Counted from the first letter of the stretch, positions 10,445 to 19,966 are shown. The stretch: DNA of 64,000 nucleotides from Hyphomicrobiales bacterium (GCA_900470155.1 UBZT01000003.1:310001-374000); one strand, 5' to 3'. The notes: generated by a model from the sequence alone, not told the origin. A program made the numbers and translations.

Positions 10445-12088
10445 TCAGCCGATCGAGATCTCCCAGGGAGCGACAACCTGCCAGTCGAGGTTTTTGTCGA
10501 TGCCCTTGACCTCTGCGACGGCCCAGCGCGACATGGTCTGGGCATACCAGGGGATAAAGGCCCAGTCCTCGCGGAAGGCCTTCTGGGCTTCCTGAGCGAG
10601 GGCAATGCGCTGCGGATCGTCGGCGGCCTTGGAGGCAGCCTCCGTCAGCAGGCTGTCAACCTTGTCATTCTTGTAGCCGCCCATCTTGTTCTGGGCGTTC
10701 GAGGAGGTCGACGCGATCGAACCGGCGAGATAGGACACGGCATCTGGAACGCGGGTGCCGACGTCGTCACGGAAGATCTGCACGGCGTTCTGGTCGGGGC
10801 CGGCATAGGCGTCCTGCTGCGGCTTCATATCCACGGCAGTAATGCCGAGGTTCTGGCGCCATTGCTCGGCGATGTATTGGGCGGCAGCCTCGATGGCCGG
10901 ACCCGATACACCGACAAACAGCAGTTTCGGCAGACGCTCCGGTCCGCCATAGCTGGATTCGGACAAAAGCTTCTTGGCGGCTTCGGGATCATAGGGGAAC
11001 GGCTCGAAGCCGGATCCGTCGGCACCGGGAACCGAGTTGAGCACCTGATCGGTCTTCTTGTGTGGACCGTCCGGATAGGATGCCTTGATCAGGCCTTCCC
11101 GGTCGACCGCCATGATGAGCGCCTGGCGTACCTTCGGGTCGTCCATCGGCGCACGCGCCGTGTTGAACCAGAAATGCTGGCTGGTCGGAATGGTCGGACC
11201 GGAGGAGAAGTCTGGACCCAAATCCTTGATGATCGTCGAGGTGATCAGTTCGGTATGGGCATTGTATTCGCCGGAGTTCAAAAGCGATGTCGCCGTGACA
11301 TTGTCTTCGATCGACGACAGCTCGATGCGGGCGAGTTTCGGCTTCGGTCCGAAAAAGTTCTCGTTCGGCTCAAAGGCAAGCGTTCCGGCATCGAGATCGA
11401 TCTCGACCAGCTTGAACGGACCGGAATAGACCGTGTCATTGGCCGGCATGTACCAGTCGGCCACCTCCTCGCCGTCTTCGCCGCGCACCTGAGATGCCTT
11501 GGCAATCGGGACAATGTGATTGGCGAGACGCATGAAGAAGATCGGATCGACGTCCGAAAGCGTGACGACAATGGTGCCTTCGTCCGGCACGGCCACGCCC
11601 GACAGTTCCTTGGCTGTGCCGCCGGTCAGATCGGCAAAGCCCGCGACCTTTGACAGAACCTGATCGGCGCGTTGGTTCTTGGTATTGGGCATGGCTGCCA
11701 CGTTCCAGGATGCTTGCACGTCGGCCGAGGTGATCTTGCTGCCATCGGAAAAGGTTGCCTTCGGATCGAGCTTGAAGGTCCAGACCTTGTTGTCCGTGGT
11801 TTCCCAGCTGGTGAAGACGTAAGGATTGATCTTGCCGTCGCCGTCGAAATACATCGGCGATGCCCACCACAGGGAATTCCAGCGGAAGGGCGGCCCACCA
11901 CCGCGCAGCGGCGACCAGTCCTGGCTGAAGGTCGGATGCGCGATCTTGAGGATCTGCTCTCCCGCTGCCTGGACGATCTTCGCGCTGACGCCCAGAAGCG
12001 TGAAGCTCACGCCGGCCGCCAAGCCCAGTTTCAATGCCTCGCGACGCGACAGACCCGCGCCGAGTGTTCCAACGTTACCGTCAGTCAT
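10445..12088 (-). CDS. Extracellular solute-binding protein, family 5, Tat-exported
   Basis: 547-residue periplasmic binding protein of the peptide/nickel/opine family. The ATG at 12088 has GGAGGAGA just upstream. The N-terminus carries a twin-arginine signal (SRREALKLGLAAG, then a hydrophobic stretch ending near IVQAAG), so export of a folded protein is expected. The core has family text such as YMPANDTVYSGPFKLVEID and NTARAPMDDPKVRQALIMAVDREG. It determines the specificity of the importer. Ligand unknown; the neighbouring sialidase-fold, lyase and acid-sugar genes argue for a sugar-acid derivative. Confidence 0.92.
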   Translation of the reverse strand: MTDGNVGTLGAGLSRREALKLGLAAGVSFTLLGVSAKIVQAAGEQILKIAHPTFSQDWSPLRGGGPPFRWNSLWWASPMYFDGDGKINPYVFTSWETTDNKVWTFKLDPKATFSDGSKITSADVQASWNVAAMPNTKNQRADQVLSKVAGFADLTGGTAKELSGVAVPDEGTIVVTLSDVDPIFFMRLANHIVPIAKASQVRGEDGEEVADWYMPANDTVYSGPFKLVEIDLDAGTLAFEPNENFFGPKPKLARIELSSIEDNVTATSLLNSGEYNAHTELITSTIIKDLGPDFSSGPTIPTSQHFWFNTARAPMDDPKVRQALIMAVDREGLIKASYPDGPHKKTDQVLNSVPGADGSGFEPFPYDPEAAKKLLSESSYGGPERLPKLLFVGVSGPAIEAAAQYIAEQWRQNLGITAVDMKPQQDAYAGPDQNAVQIFRDDVGTRVPDAVSYLAGSIASTSSNAQNKMGGYKNDKVDSLLTEAASKAADDPQRIALAQEAQKAFREDWAFIPWYAQTMSRWAVAEVKGIDKNLDWQVVAPWEISIG

Positions 12089-12382
12089 TCCGTCTCCTCC
12101 CTTTGATCTCCCATCACCGGCAGCCTCCTCCGAGGGGCAAGGCTGTTCGAGCCATCGCCGGGATGACAGACACTGCGACGATATTGTAAATATGTCAATC
12201 CGGAACATCGTTTTCTTGTTGCTGCTCCCGAGCAGAGAGAAAAAATGCGCTTATAATCAGCATGATGGTTTGAAATCGAAGTTCGAAACTGGAAACTCTT
12301 GTTGACAAATTTTGCCAACCGACGCTTTTTAAGGCGCGCCGATTGCGGATCGGTGCCGGTTTTTCGCCGGAGGAGGGCGGAG
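12089..12382. promoter_or_regulatory. Divergent promoter region of the ABC/acid-sugar locus
   Basis: 294 bp between the binding-protein gene (minus) and the DapA-like gene (plus). It is AT-richer than its neighbours and carries a 19-bp palindrome at 12301-12319 listed separately. A small overlapping frame on each strand is not credible as a gene. Confidence 0.6.
12301..12319. promoter_or_regulatory. 19-bp palindromic operator candidate
   Basis: GTTGACAAA-T-TTTGCCAAC: the two 9-bp arms match at 8 of 9 positions. It lies 64 bp upstream of the DapA-like start, and its TTGACA could double as a -35 element. Size and symmetry suit a GntR/FCD regulator, most simply the one encoded at 4538-5299. The core TTGACAAATT recurs at 14565-14574, upstream of the iron alcohol dehydrogenase gene. 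Confidence 0.55.
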
Positions 12383-13288
12383 ATGAAGGTTCACAAGATT
12401 ACAGGCGTATTTTGCGCAGCGACCACCCCGATCACCGAGCAGGGTGAGCCGGATCTTGCCCGGTTCACCGGTCATTGCCAGCGCTTGCTTTCCGAAGGTT
12501 GCCATGGCGTGGCTTTGCTGGGCACGACCGGCGAGGCGAATTCCTTTTCGATGCGTGAGCGGTTCGCCATTCTGGAGGCTGCGTTGCAGGCGGGCGTGCC
12601 GGGTGACGCATTGCTACCGGGCACTGGTGTGGTGGCCTCATCCGATACGATCGAATTGACGAGACACGCGTTGTCTAATGGCGTGCGCAAGGTCGTCATG
12701 CTGCCGCCCTTTTATTATAAGGGTGTTTCGGATGACGGGCTCTTTGCCGCTTATGCCCGGATCATCGATGGTATTTCCAATCCTGACCTTCAGGTGATCC
12801 TCTATCACATTCCCCAGGTCTCCGGTGTCCCGCTGAGCCAGGACCTGATCGGGCGGCTGATCGAAGCATTTCCCGAACAGATTGTCGGCATTAAGGATTC
12901 CGCCGGTGATTTCAACAACATGCAGAAATTGGTCGAGCAGTTTCCTGGCTTTTCGGTGCTTGCGGGTGCCGATCCGCTGATGTTGCCCTTGCTCAAGGCC
13001 GGGGGCGCTGGCTGCATCACTGCCACGTCGAACCTCGTCGCTGGGTCACTGCGCACGATCTATGATAAGGTAGGGGATCACAGAGAGACTGACACGGTCG
13101 AGGCGGCGCAGGCGCGCATCAATGCCTATCGCACGCTCTCCAATTCCTATGTGCAGATCCCGACGATCAAGGCGATGGTCGAGCTGAAAACCGGAGAAGC
13201 AGGCTGGCGCCGGACACGGGCACCCTTGATGCCGCTGTCTGATGTCGACATTGCCAGTCTGTCCAAGAGTTTCAACGAATTGCCGTGA
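12383..13288 (+). CDS. DapA/NanA-family class I aldolase or dehydratase
   Basis: 301-residue TIM-barrel Schiff-base lyase. Visible family features are the GTTGE motif (LLGTTGEANSF), the proton-relay tyrosine in VILYHIPQVSG and the Schiff-base lysine in IVGIKDSAGD. The ATG at 12383 has GGAGGAGGG upstream. The family covers dihydrodipicolinate synthase, N-acetylneuraminate lyase, 2-keto-3-deoxy acid aldolases and KdgD. This copy sits in a catabolic operon, so an aldolase splitting a 2-keto-3-deoxy acid to pyruvate plus an aldehyde, or a dehydratase, is more likely than lysine biosynthesis. The stop overlaps a GTG of the next frame. Confidence 0.85.
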   Translation: MKVHKITGVFCAATTPITEQGEPDLARFTGHCQRLLSEGCHGVALLGTTGEANSFSMRERFAILEAALQAGVPGDALLPGTGVVASSDTIELTRHALSNGVRKVVMLPPFYYKGVSDDGLFAAYARIIDGISNPDLQVILYHIPQVSGVPLSQDLIGRLIEAFPEQIVGIKDSAGDFNNMQKLVEQFPGFSVLAGADPLMLPLLKAGGAGCITATSNLVAGSLRTIYDKVGDHRETDTVEAAQARINAYRTLSNSYVQIPTIKAMVELKTGEAGWRRTRAPLMPLSDVDIASLSKSFNELP

Positions 13289-13299
13289 GGATGGATACC

Positions 13300-14508
13300 A
13301 TGACCACCTTGACCGCACCGACGGAACTAGCGCCAGAAGAGGTTCCGGCTCGTATGACTGGCGTCTTGACTGTGCATCCCCATCATGAGGGATGGCAGGA
13401 GGCATTCCTTCCATCGCCCACGGTGCAGAACCACGCTGCCAATCTGGCATTTCTTGCAGATGGCACCCTGACCTGCGTCTGGTTTGGCGGAACCATGGAA
13501 GGCATGGGCGATATCTCAATTTACATGTCGAGACTGGCTCCTGGCTCGACCGCCTGGTCCGTCCCGGAAAAAATGACGGATGATGCGGCCAGATCTGAAC
13601 AAAATCCGATTGTTTTCAATGCTCCAGACGGTAATATCTGGCTGCTCTATACGTCTCAGGTCTCGGGCAATCAGGACGGGGCAGTTGTAAAGTGTAGGAT
13701 CTCGTCGGATGGCGGCAAACACTTCGGTGAGCCACGCATTCTGTGCGATCTGCCCGGTACGTTCGTGCGCCAGCCTGTGATCGTGAATGCCGCCGGAGAT
13801 TGGCTCCTGCCTGTCTTCCTGTGCCGCTCGCTGCCAGGTCAACGCTGGACTGGCGATGCCGATACGGCGGGCGTCCTGGTGTCTGAGGACAATGGCAAGA
13901 CCTGGAGCCTGACCGAGGTGCCAGACAGTTATGGTGCCGTGCATATGAACATCGTGCCCCGCGGTGATGGGCGCATGACAGCCTTTTTCCGCAATCGGTA
14001 CGCAGAGCAGATCCTGCACAGCTGGTCCGAAGACGATGGTCGCAACTGGAGCCCGCCGCAACCGACCGTGTTGCCGAACAACAATTCCTCGATCCAGGCG
14101 ATCGATCTGAAGAATGGTTCGATTGCCGTTGTCTACAATCATTCAAACGCTGCAAGTTCTGACCAGCGACGGCTCTCGCTCTATGACGAGATCGAAGGCG
14201 AGGCAGGAGACAAGCAGGAGGAAACGGTCAGTAGCGGCGTTTATGACGGCCCGCGGGCGGTCTGGGGCGTTCCCCGCGCACCCCTGTCGCTCGCTTTTTC
14301 CTATGACGACGGCATGAGTTTTCCCGAGCATATCGATCTAGACACCGGCGATGGCTACTGCCTCAGCAACAATTCGCAGCAGTCGCTCAATCGCGAGTTT
14401 TCCTATCCCTCGATCGTCGAGGGTCCGGATGGCACGCTGCACGTGGCCTACACCTATTTCCGCCGAGCGATCAAATATGTCCGCATCCCTGCCGGCAAAG
14501 AATTCTGA
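13300..14508 (+). CDS. Sialidase-fold (BNR/Asp-box) protein, cytoplasmic
   Basis: 402-residue six-bladed beta-propeller of the sialidase superfamily. Four Asp-box motifs are visible: SSDGGKHF, SEDNGKTW, SEDDGRNW and SYDDGMSF. No signal peptide is present, so it probably acts in the cytoplasm on an imported substrate. The ATG at 13300 has GAGGA 8 nt upstream; ATG 13291 and GTG 13285 are alternatives. Bacterial relatives are annotated as exo-sialidases, but the fold also covers other glycoside hydrolases and lyases. Its place between a DapA-like lyase and a dehydrogenase suggests it releases an acidic sugar from a small imported conjugate. Confidence 0.75.
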   Translation: MTTLTAPTELAPEEVPARMTGVLTVHPHHEGWQEAFLPSPTVQNHAANLAFLADGTLTCVWFGGTMEGMGDISIYMSRLAPGSTAWSVPEKMTDDAARSEQNPIVFNAPDGNIWLLYTSQVSGNQDGAVVKCRISSDGGKHFGEPRILCDLPGTFVRQPVIVNAAGDWLLPVFLCRSLPGQRWTGDADTAGVLVSEDNGKTWSLTEVPDSYGAVHMNIVPRGDGRMTAFFRNRYAEQILHSWSEDDGRNWSPPQPTVLPNNNSSIQAIDLKNGSIAVVYNHSNAASSDQRRLSLYDEIEGEAGDKQEETVSSGVYDGPRAVWGVPRAPLSLAFSYDDGMSFPEHIDLDTGDGYCLSNNSQQSLNREFSYPSIVEGPDGTLHVAYTYFRRAIKYVRIPAGKEF

Positions 14509-14612
14509 GGTCCGGCGGGCCGCGATCAGGCGACCCTTGCGGCCGCCTCTCGTGTAATAACAAATTGACAAATTGGAGCCGCTTGTCGCGGTCGTCCTGG
14601 GAGGAATGTTCG
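14509..14612. promoter_or_regulatory. Leader of the alcohol dehydrogenase gene with direct repeat
   Basis: A GC-rich inverted repeat at about 14518-14553 (GCGGGCCGC and GCGGCCGC arms) is followed by a perfect tandem direct repeat, ACAAATTG-ACAAATTG (14560-14575). The repeat contains TTGACAAATT, identical to the core of the palindrome at 12301. A second regulatory point inside the operon is possible. Confidence 0.4.
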
Positions 14613-15746
14613 ATGGCAAGCCTGGAAGCGCCGATCACAATCGTTCGTCCGCATCTGATCGAATTCGGCGTGGGAACGGCTGGAAAGCTCGGGAAATGGG
14701 CGGCGGACAAAGGTTTTGCGCGCACCTTGGTGATTTCCGATGCGTTTAACGCGAGCCGCGTCGACGCGCTCGAATTGCCGGGGCATGTTGCGGTTTTCGG
14801 AGATGTGAAGCCTGAACCCGATACAGACAATCTTGACAGGGTATTGGCGGCCGCGAACGCCGCAAATGCCCAACTGATCGTTGGTTTTGGTGGCGGCAGC
14901 GCCATGGATCTGGCCAAACTGGCCGCAGTTCTGGTCGGCTCGTCGCAGAGCCTTCGGGATGTGGTCGGGCCCAACAAGGTCGAGGGACCACGCCGCGTGG
15001 CGCTGGCGCAGGTGCCGACGACCGCCGGGACCGGAAGTGAAGCGGGTATCCGCGCGCTGGTGACCGATCCGTCGACAATGGCAAAGCTTGCTGTCGAGAG
15101 CCTGCACATGCTGGCCGACATAGCGGTGATCGATCCGGCGTTCACCTTCAGCGTTCCTCCCAAGGTGACGGCGGCGACTGGTGTCGATGCCATGGCGCAT
15201 TGCGTTGAAGCATTCACCAACCGCAAGGCCCATCCGACCATCGATCTTTATGCCCAGGAGGGCACACGGCTTGTCGGGCTTTATCTGGCCCGGGCCGTGC
15301 GTGATGGCGCTGATGCAGAAGCGCGCTCCGGCCTGGCGTTGGCCTCTCTTTATGGAGGGTTTTGCCTGGGGCCGGTCAACACGGCCGGCGGGCATGCGCT
15401 TGCCTATCCGCTCGGCACGCGCTGGCATGTGCCACATGGCGCGGCCAATGCATTGATTTTCCCACATGTGCTCGCCTTCAATACGCCAACCGTCCCGGTG
15501 AAGACGCAAGCCGTGATGCAGGCGCTTGGATATGAGGGCAAGCACGACGTGGGCGCCGTCTTCGATGCGGCCTATGCCTTCTGTGCCGATCTCGGTATCG
15601 AAATGACCCTGTCGGGTCTCGGGGTGGCAGCGGACGATCTGGCGACCATGGCAAGCGACGCCTTTGCAATTCGCCGGCTGCTCGACAACAATCCGCGCGA
15701 CCTTGAGGAAGCCGATATTTTGACAATCTACCAGGCAGCCTACTGA
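14613..15746 (+). CDS. Iron-containing alcohol dehydrogenase
   Basis: 377-residue group III metal-dependent alcohol dehydrogenase. The N-terminal nucleotide domain has [16 protein letters not shown] and [12 protein letters not shown]. The metal-binding helix region shows [12 protein letters not shown] and [16 protein letters not shown], with the expected Asp/His ligands. The ATG at 14613 is preceded by GGGAGGA. Related enzymes include maleylacetate reductase and hydroxyacid-oxoacid transhydrogenase. Here it probably interconverts an aldehyde or keto acid made by the DapA-like lyase and its alcohol. Confidence 0.88.
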   Translation: MASLEAPITIVRPHLIEFGVGTAGKLGKWAADKGFARTLVISDAFNASRVDALELPGHVAVFGDVKPEPDTDNLDRVLAAANAANAQLIVGFGGGSAMDLAKLAAVLVGSSQSLRDVVGPNKVEGPRRVALAQVPTTAGTGSEAGIRALVTDPSTMAKLAVESLHMLADIAVIDPAFTFSVPPKVTAATGVDAMAHCVEAFTNRKAHPTIDLYAQEGTRLVGLYLARAVRDGADAEARSGLALASLYGGFCLGPVNTAGGHALAYPLGTRWHVPHGAANALIFPHVLAFNTPTVPVKTQAVMQALGYEGKHDVGAVFDAAYAFCADLGIEMTLSGLGVAADDLATMASDAFAIRRLLDNNPRDLEEADILTIYQAAY

Positions 15747-15775
15747 GCCGCTCGTTTGAACAAGGAAGCATTACC

Positions 15776-16759
15776 ATGGCGCGCAATCCGAAAGTGGCAG
15801 TGACGCTCGGCGATCCGGCCGGTGTAGGCCCCGAAGTCATCGTCAAGGCGTTGGCGAGCATGGCGCCCGAGGAGCGCCGCGACTTCGTCATCGTTGGCAA
15901 TATCGAAGCGCTCGAGCGCGCCGACAAGGCGACCGGTGCGGGGCTGAAATATGCAGCCGAAGCCGATGGCACAACAGATGCAGTCGCAGTCGATGAAGTG
16001 GCGCTCGATGCGCCCCTGCCGGAGATCGGCAAGGTTAGCCCGATCGCCGGTGAAGCCTCGGTGCGCTACATCACCCGGGCCGTCGATCTTGCCATGAGCG
16101 GCCGGGCTGACGTCATCGTCACCGCGCCGATCAACAAGGAGGCGATGAACCTTGCCGGCCACCATCATGATGGTCACACGGGCCTGCTTGCGCATCTGAC
16201 CGGCTCGAAAAGCTCGTTCATGCTGCTCGCCTCCGAGCGGCTGAATACCATCCATGTGTCCACCCATATCTCGCTGAAGGGCGCGATCGAGCGGGCAACG
16301 ACTGCGCGTGTCCTGGCGACCATCGAGGCAGGACACAGGCATTTCATGCGGCTCGGCAAGAAGGCGCGCATCGCGGTTGCGGGGCTCAATCCGCATTGCG
16401 GCGAAAACGGATTGTTTGGCACCGAAGACGCTGAATTCCTGGCGCCTGCCGTGGAACTTGCCCTGGCGCAGGGCATCGATGTCGTCGGGCCGATCTCGGC
16501 CGATACCGTCTTTGCTCGCGCCTATAACGGCGCCTTCGATCTGGTGATCGCCCAGTATCACGATCAGGGCCATATTCCGATCAAGCTCGTTGCCTTCGAG
16601 ACGGCTGTCAATGTCTCGCTGGGACTGCCGATCGACCGTGTATCTGTCGATCATGGCACGGCTTTCGATATTGCCGGAACCGGCAAGGCCAATCACGTCA
16701 ACATGCTGTCGGCGATTGCCTATGCACGACTGATGGCGCGGGCGCCGCGCCCGATGTAA
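15776..16759 (+). CDS. pdxA2: PdxA-family 4-phospho-acid-sugar dehydrogenase
   Basis: 327-residue PdxA-superfamily enzyme. Motifs: [14 protein letters not shown] at the N-terminus, metal-site histidine segments [11 protein letters not shown] and [12 protein letters not shown], and [16 protein letters not shown] at the C-terminus. True PdxA oxidises 4-phosphohydroxy-L-threonine for vitamin B6. PdxA2 paralogues oxidise and decarboxylate D-threonate or D-erythronate 4-phosphate to dihydroxyacetone phosphate and are found with DUF1537 kinases. Such a kinase is encoded at 5286, and no other B6 gene is near, so the catabolic role is favoured. An AGGAAG site precedes the ATG. Confidence 0.82.
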   Translation: MARNPKVAVTLGDPAGVGPEVIVKALASMAPEERRDFVIVGNIEALERADKATGAGLKYAAEADGTTDAVAVDEVALDAPLPEIGKVSPIAGEASVRYITRAVDLAMSGRADVIVTAPINKEAMNLAGHHHDGHTGLLAHLTGSKSSFMLLASERLNTIHVSTHISLKGAIERATTARVLATIEAGHRHFMRLGKKARIAVAGLNPHCGENGLFGTEDAEFLAPAVELALAQGIDVVGPISADTVFARAYNGAFDLVIAQYHDQGHIPIKLVAFETAVNVSLGLPIDRVSVDHGTAFDIAGTGKANHVNMLSAIAYARLMARAPRPM

Positions 16760-16814
16760 TGTCCTGCCTCGGACTGAAGGGTGAGGCCAGGCGCCGGCAA
16801 TCGGCGGGAAAACG

Positions 16815-17867
16815 TCAGTCTTTTGCCCGCTGCAGCATGCCAAACAGGTCGCGCGGATCGTCCGGATCGGCAATGATGTCGATATCCTGGTAGAAGCCGG
16901 TGCCTTCAAGCTTGGCGCGCACATAACGTAGGGCGGAAAAATCCTCGACGGCAAAGCCGACGCTGTCGAACAAGGTGATCTGGCCCGGCTCGCGACGCCC
17001 GATGGCCTCGCCGGTCACCACTTTCCACAGTTCAGTCACCGGATAGTCGGGATCCATCTGCTGGATCTCGCCTTCGATGCGCGTCTGGGGCGGGTATTCG
17101 ACAAAGGTATCTGCACGCTTGAGGATGTCCTTGTGCAACTCGGTCTTGCCCGGGCAATCCCCACCGATTGCATTGATATGCACGCCTGACCCAACCATGT
17201 TGTCGGTCAGGATCGTTGCATTCTGCTTGTCGGCGGTGCAGGTGGTGATGATCTCGGCGCCCTCGATCGCTGATTGTGCAGATGTGCATACGGTGACCGC
17301 CAGACCCGAGCCCGCCAGATTGCGGGCGACCTTTTCGCTGGCGCGCTGGTCGATGTCATAGAGCCGGATCCTGTCGATGCCGAGCACGGCCTTCATCGCC
17401 AGCGCCTGGAATTCGGCCTGTGCGCCATTGCCGATCATCGCCATGGATTTAGCAGCCTTGGGCGCCAGATGGCGGGCGGCCATGGCGGAGGTCGCCGCTG
17501 TGCGCAGGGCGGTCAAAAGCGTCATTTCCGTGAGCAGAACCGGATAGCCGGTGGAGACCTCAGCCAGCAGTCCGAATGCCGTTACGGTCTGCAGTCCCTG
17601 GGCCATATTCTTCGGATGGCCGTTGACGTATTTAAACGCGTAGATTTCACCGTCGGAAGTCGGCATCAACTCGATCACGCCCTCGCGGGAGTGTGACGCC
17701 ACGCGCGGCGTCTTGTCGAACAGCGGCCAGCGGCGGAAGTCGGATTCAATGACGTCGGTGAGCTCGGTCAGGACCGTTTCGATGCCGATGTGATGCACCA
17801 GGCGCATCATGTTTTCGACGCTGACGAAGGGAACGAAGGCTTTTTCCGAAGGGCTGGGTGCTGTCAT
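16815..17867 (-). CDS. Ornithine cyclodeaminase family protein
   Basis: 350-residue member of the ornithine cyclodeaminase/mu-crystallin family. Motifs: LTALRTAATSAMAARHLAPK, the NAD-binding AMIGNGAQAEFQALAM and INAIGGDCPGKTEL. The long form with an N-terminal extension resembles the rhizobial and Ti-plasmid Ocd that converts L-ornithine to L-proline and ammonia with internal NAD recycling. It is monocistronic, convergent with pdxA2 and followed by the TRAP locus. Other activities of the family (imine reductases, alanine dehydrogenase) cannot be excluded. Confidence 0.82.
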   Translation of the reverse strand: MTAPSPSEKAFVPFVSVENMMRLVHHIGIETVLTELTDVIESDFRRWPLFDKTPRVASHSREGVIELMPTSDGEIYAFKYVNGHPKNMAQGLQTVTAFGLLAEVSTGYPVLLTEMTLLTALRTAATSAMAARHLAPKAAKSMAMIGNGAQAEFQALAMKAVLGIDRIRLYDIDQRASEKVARNLAGSGLAVTVCTSAQSAIEGAEIITTCTADKQNATILTDNMVGSGVHINAIGGDCPGKTELHKDILKRADTFVEYPPQTRIEGEIQQMDPDYPVTELWKVVTGEAIGRREPGQITLFDSVGFAVEDFSALRYVRAKLEGTGFYQDIDIIADPDDPRDLFGMLQRAKD

Positions 17868-18011
17868 GGTCCACCGGGGCTGGAGCGTTATCTACAGGCA
17901 GTCTAATCCGGCGGGCAGGTTATGCGAAATGGCGATAATCTATCTGTTTGCCTAATAAAACTGACAGTTTGACTAGGTCCTATATGCAAACTGCCGGACT
18001 TCGGGCAGCGA
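17868..18011. promoter_or_regulatory. ocd promoter region with perfect 13-bp palindrome
   Basis: Upstream region of the ornithine cyclodeaminase gene on the minus strand. At 17958-17970 it holds the perfect palindrome AAACTG-A-CAGTTT, about 90 bp before the start codon, in an AT-rich stretch. It could be the operator of an unlinked regulator of ornithine or arginine use. No regulator gene is adjacent. Confidence 0.4.
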
Positions 18012-18042
18012 CACAAAAGGAAGCGGAGGCCGAAGCCTCCGC
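18012..18042 (-). terminator. Intrinsic terminator of the TRAP/galacturonate operon
   Basis: On the minus strand GCGGAGGC-TTCG-GCCTCCGC (18042-18023) forms an 8-bp stem with a UUCG loop and is followed by TTCCTTTTGTG. It lies 30 bp after the dctM stop, so it should end the galacturonate operon transcript. Confidence 0.8.
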
Positions 18043-18071
18043 AAGATGCGCTATTGAAATGACGAGGGTAG

Positions 18072-19352
18072 CTACTTGAACAGGCTGGGCAGCCAGAGCG
18101 ACAGGGCCGGGATATAGGTGACGGCCATCAGCACCGCGATGCTGGCGCCGAAGAAGGGCCAGATGGTCTTCATCGCTTCACGGATGGTGATGCCGCCGAC
18201 CGCGCAACCGACAAACAGGACAGTTCCGACCGGTGGCGTGTTCAGCCCGATGCCAGCATTGAGGATCATCACCACGCCAAAATGCACCGGATCGATTCCA
18301 AAGGCTTTCACCACTGGCAGAAGCACCGGTGTCGCGATGATTACCATCGGTGCCATATCCATGAATGTGCCGAGGAGCAGCAGGATGATGTTGATCATCA
18401 ACAGTACGATGATCGGGTTGTCGGAGATTGCGCCGATCGCCTGAACCAGCAGTGTCTGGACCTGCAGGAAGGCCATGAGCCAGCCGAAGGACGCAGCTGT
18501 CCCGATTACCAGCAGAACCATGGCTGTGGTCCGCACAGCTCCCAGGACGGCCTCGATGAAGCCGTCCCAGTTCAGTTCGCGATAGACGAGCATAGCGACG
18601 AGGAAGGCATAGAGAACGGCAATGCAGGAGCTCTCCGTCGCGGTGAAGATGCCCGAGCGCACACCGCCGAAGATGATGCCAATGAGAAGAATGCCGGGCA
18701 GCGACGAGAGGAAGTAGTAGCCGAGCTTGTAGAAGCCGGGGAAGGGCTCAGACGGATAACCACGGCGACGCGCCACGATATAGGCCGTCACCATCAGCGC
18801 TGCCGCCAGCAGCAGTCCGGGAATGATGCCGGCGGTAAACAGATCGGCGACAGAGACATTGCCTCCCGCGGCAATCGAATACAGGATCATGTTGTGCGAC
18901 GGCGGGATCATCAGTGCGATGATCGCGGCATTGACCGTGACGTTGACGGCATAACCGCGGTCATAGCCGCGTGCTGCCATTTGCGGGATCATCAGGCCAC
19001 CTACGGCCGAGGCATCGGCGACGGCCGAGCCGGAAATGCCGCCAAACAAGGTGGAGGCAACGATGTTGACCTGTCCCAGACCGCCGCGGAGATGGCCGAC
19101 AATGCCGGCCGCAAAGCGGATCAGGCGGGTTGCTATGCCACCGCGCACCATCAGGTCGCCAGCGAAGATGAAGAACGGGATCGCCATCATGGCAAAGACG
19201 TTCATGCCCGAATTCATCTGCTGGAAGACGACGATCGGCGGCAGGCCCATGTAGAGGACCGTGGCCAGCGAGGCGATGCCCAGGCAGAACGCGATCGGCA
19301 TGCCGATCATCATCAAGAAGGTAAAAACGCCGAATAAAACGGTATAGGCCAT
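18072..19352 (-). CDS. dctM: TRAP transporter large permease (DctM)
   Basis: 426-residue TRAP large membrane subunit with about 12 hydrophobic segments. Family text includes FAGDLMVRGGIATRLIRFA, FGGISGSAVADASAVGG and GLNTPPVGTVLFV. The ATG at 19352 shares a base with the dctQ stop (TGATG). With DctQ and DctP it drives sodium-coupled uptake. In the comparable Agrobacterium cluster the TRAP system sits beside galacturonate enzymes, so uronate uptake is inferred. Confidence 0.93.
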   Translation of the reverse strand: MAYTVLFGVFTFLMMIGMPIAFCLGIASLATVLYMGLPPIVVFQQMNSGMNVFAMMAIPFFIFAGDLMVRGGIATRLIRFAAGIVGHLRGGLGQVNIVASTLFGGISGSAVADASAVGGLMIPQMAARGYDRGYAVNVTVNAAIIALMIPPSHNMILYSIAAGGNVSVADLFTAGIIPGLLLAAALMVTAYIVARRRGYPSEPFPGFYKLGYYFLSSLPGILLIGIIFGGVRSGIFTATESSCIAVLYAFLVAMLVYRELNWDGFIEAVLGAVRTTAMVLLVIGTAASFGWLMAFLQVQTLLVQAIGAISDNPIIVLLMINIILLLLGTFMDMAPMVIIATPVLLPVVKAFGIDPVHFGVVMILNAGIGLNTPPVGTVLFVGCAVGGITIREAMKTIWPFFGASIAVLMAVTYIPALSLWLPSLFK

Positions 19353-19873
19353 CACGCAGCCTCCTGGACGACAACGGTTGCGGCGATTTCCTCACCGATG
19401 GCTACGTCAATGAAGCGCTCTGCGGCAAAGATGGCGATGATGGCTCCGCCTGCGATCAGCGGGAAGAAATCGACACCCCCGGGCAGGCCAAGAACGGGAA
19501 TGGTTGCAGTCCAGGTGCCGATGGCAAGCAGCGCGCCGTAATAGCTCATGGCGATGCCGAACAGGACAATCAGTCCGAGGCTGACCAGATCCATGGTTTT
19601 TTGAATGGGTTTCGATGCACCGTGGCGGACGAAATCGAGGCCGAGATGCACACTTTCGCGCACACCGACGGCGGATCCGAGCAGGATGAACCACGACATC
19701 AGCAAGAGCGAAAGCGGTTCCGACCAACTCGGCGTATCGTTCAATATGTATCGGGCAAAGATCTGCCATCCGATGATCACGGTCATCGCAACCAGGCCGA
19801 TACCTGAAATATACAGGCATAACTGGCTCAGGCGGCCAAGCCCCGGGCGAATGGCCCTCATAAAGCGCAACAT
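19352..19873 (-). CDS. dctQ: TRAP transporter small permease (DctQ)
   Basis: 173-residue TRAP small membrane subunit with four hydrophobic helices. Family text: VIIGWQIFARYILNDTPSWSE and SAVGVRESVHLGLDF. The ATG at 19873 has GGAGGAG upstream; the longer frame reaches into non-coding sequence. Translationally coupled to dctM. Confidence 0.9.
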   Translation of the reverse strand: MLRFMRAIRPGLGRLSQLCLYISGIGLVAMTVIIGWQIFARYILNDTPSWSEPLSLLLMSWFILLGSAVGVRESVHLGLDFVRHGASKPIQKTMDLVSLGLIVLFGIAMSYYGALLAIGTWTATIPVLGLPGGVDFFPLIAGGAIIAIFAAERFIDVAIGEEIAATVVVQEAA

Positions 19874-19931
19874 AGTCTCCTCCACAGCCGCAGCGGATCT
19901 ACGGCCACAATGCAAGTCCGCGAATGAAAAG

Positions 19932-19955
19932 CGGCCGGATCGTGTGATCCGGCCG
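19932..19955 (-). terminator. Hairpin between dctP and dctQ
   Basis: A 10-bp perfect stem, CGGCCGGATC-loop-GATCCGGCCG, follows the dctP stop by 11 bp on the minus strand and is trailed by CTTTTCATT. Partial termination here would raise the binding protein relative to the membrane subunits, as with the hairpin at 10384. Confidence 0.65.
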
Positions 19956-19966
19956 GCGCCATTTTA

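Noticed and set aside
12383..13288. Lysine-biosynthesis dapA
   Set aside because: It sits in a catabolic operon with sugar-acid enzymes and a regulator; the lyase family is broad.
15776..16759. Vitamin B6 pdxA
   Set aside because: No other B6 or rRNA-methyltransferase gene (usual pdxA-ksgA neighbour) is present, and a DUF1537 kinase is in the same locus.
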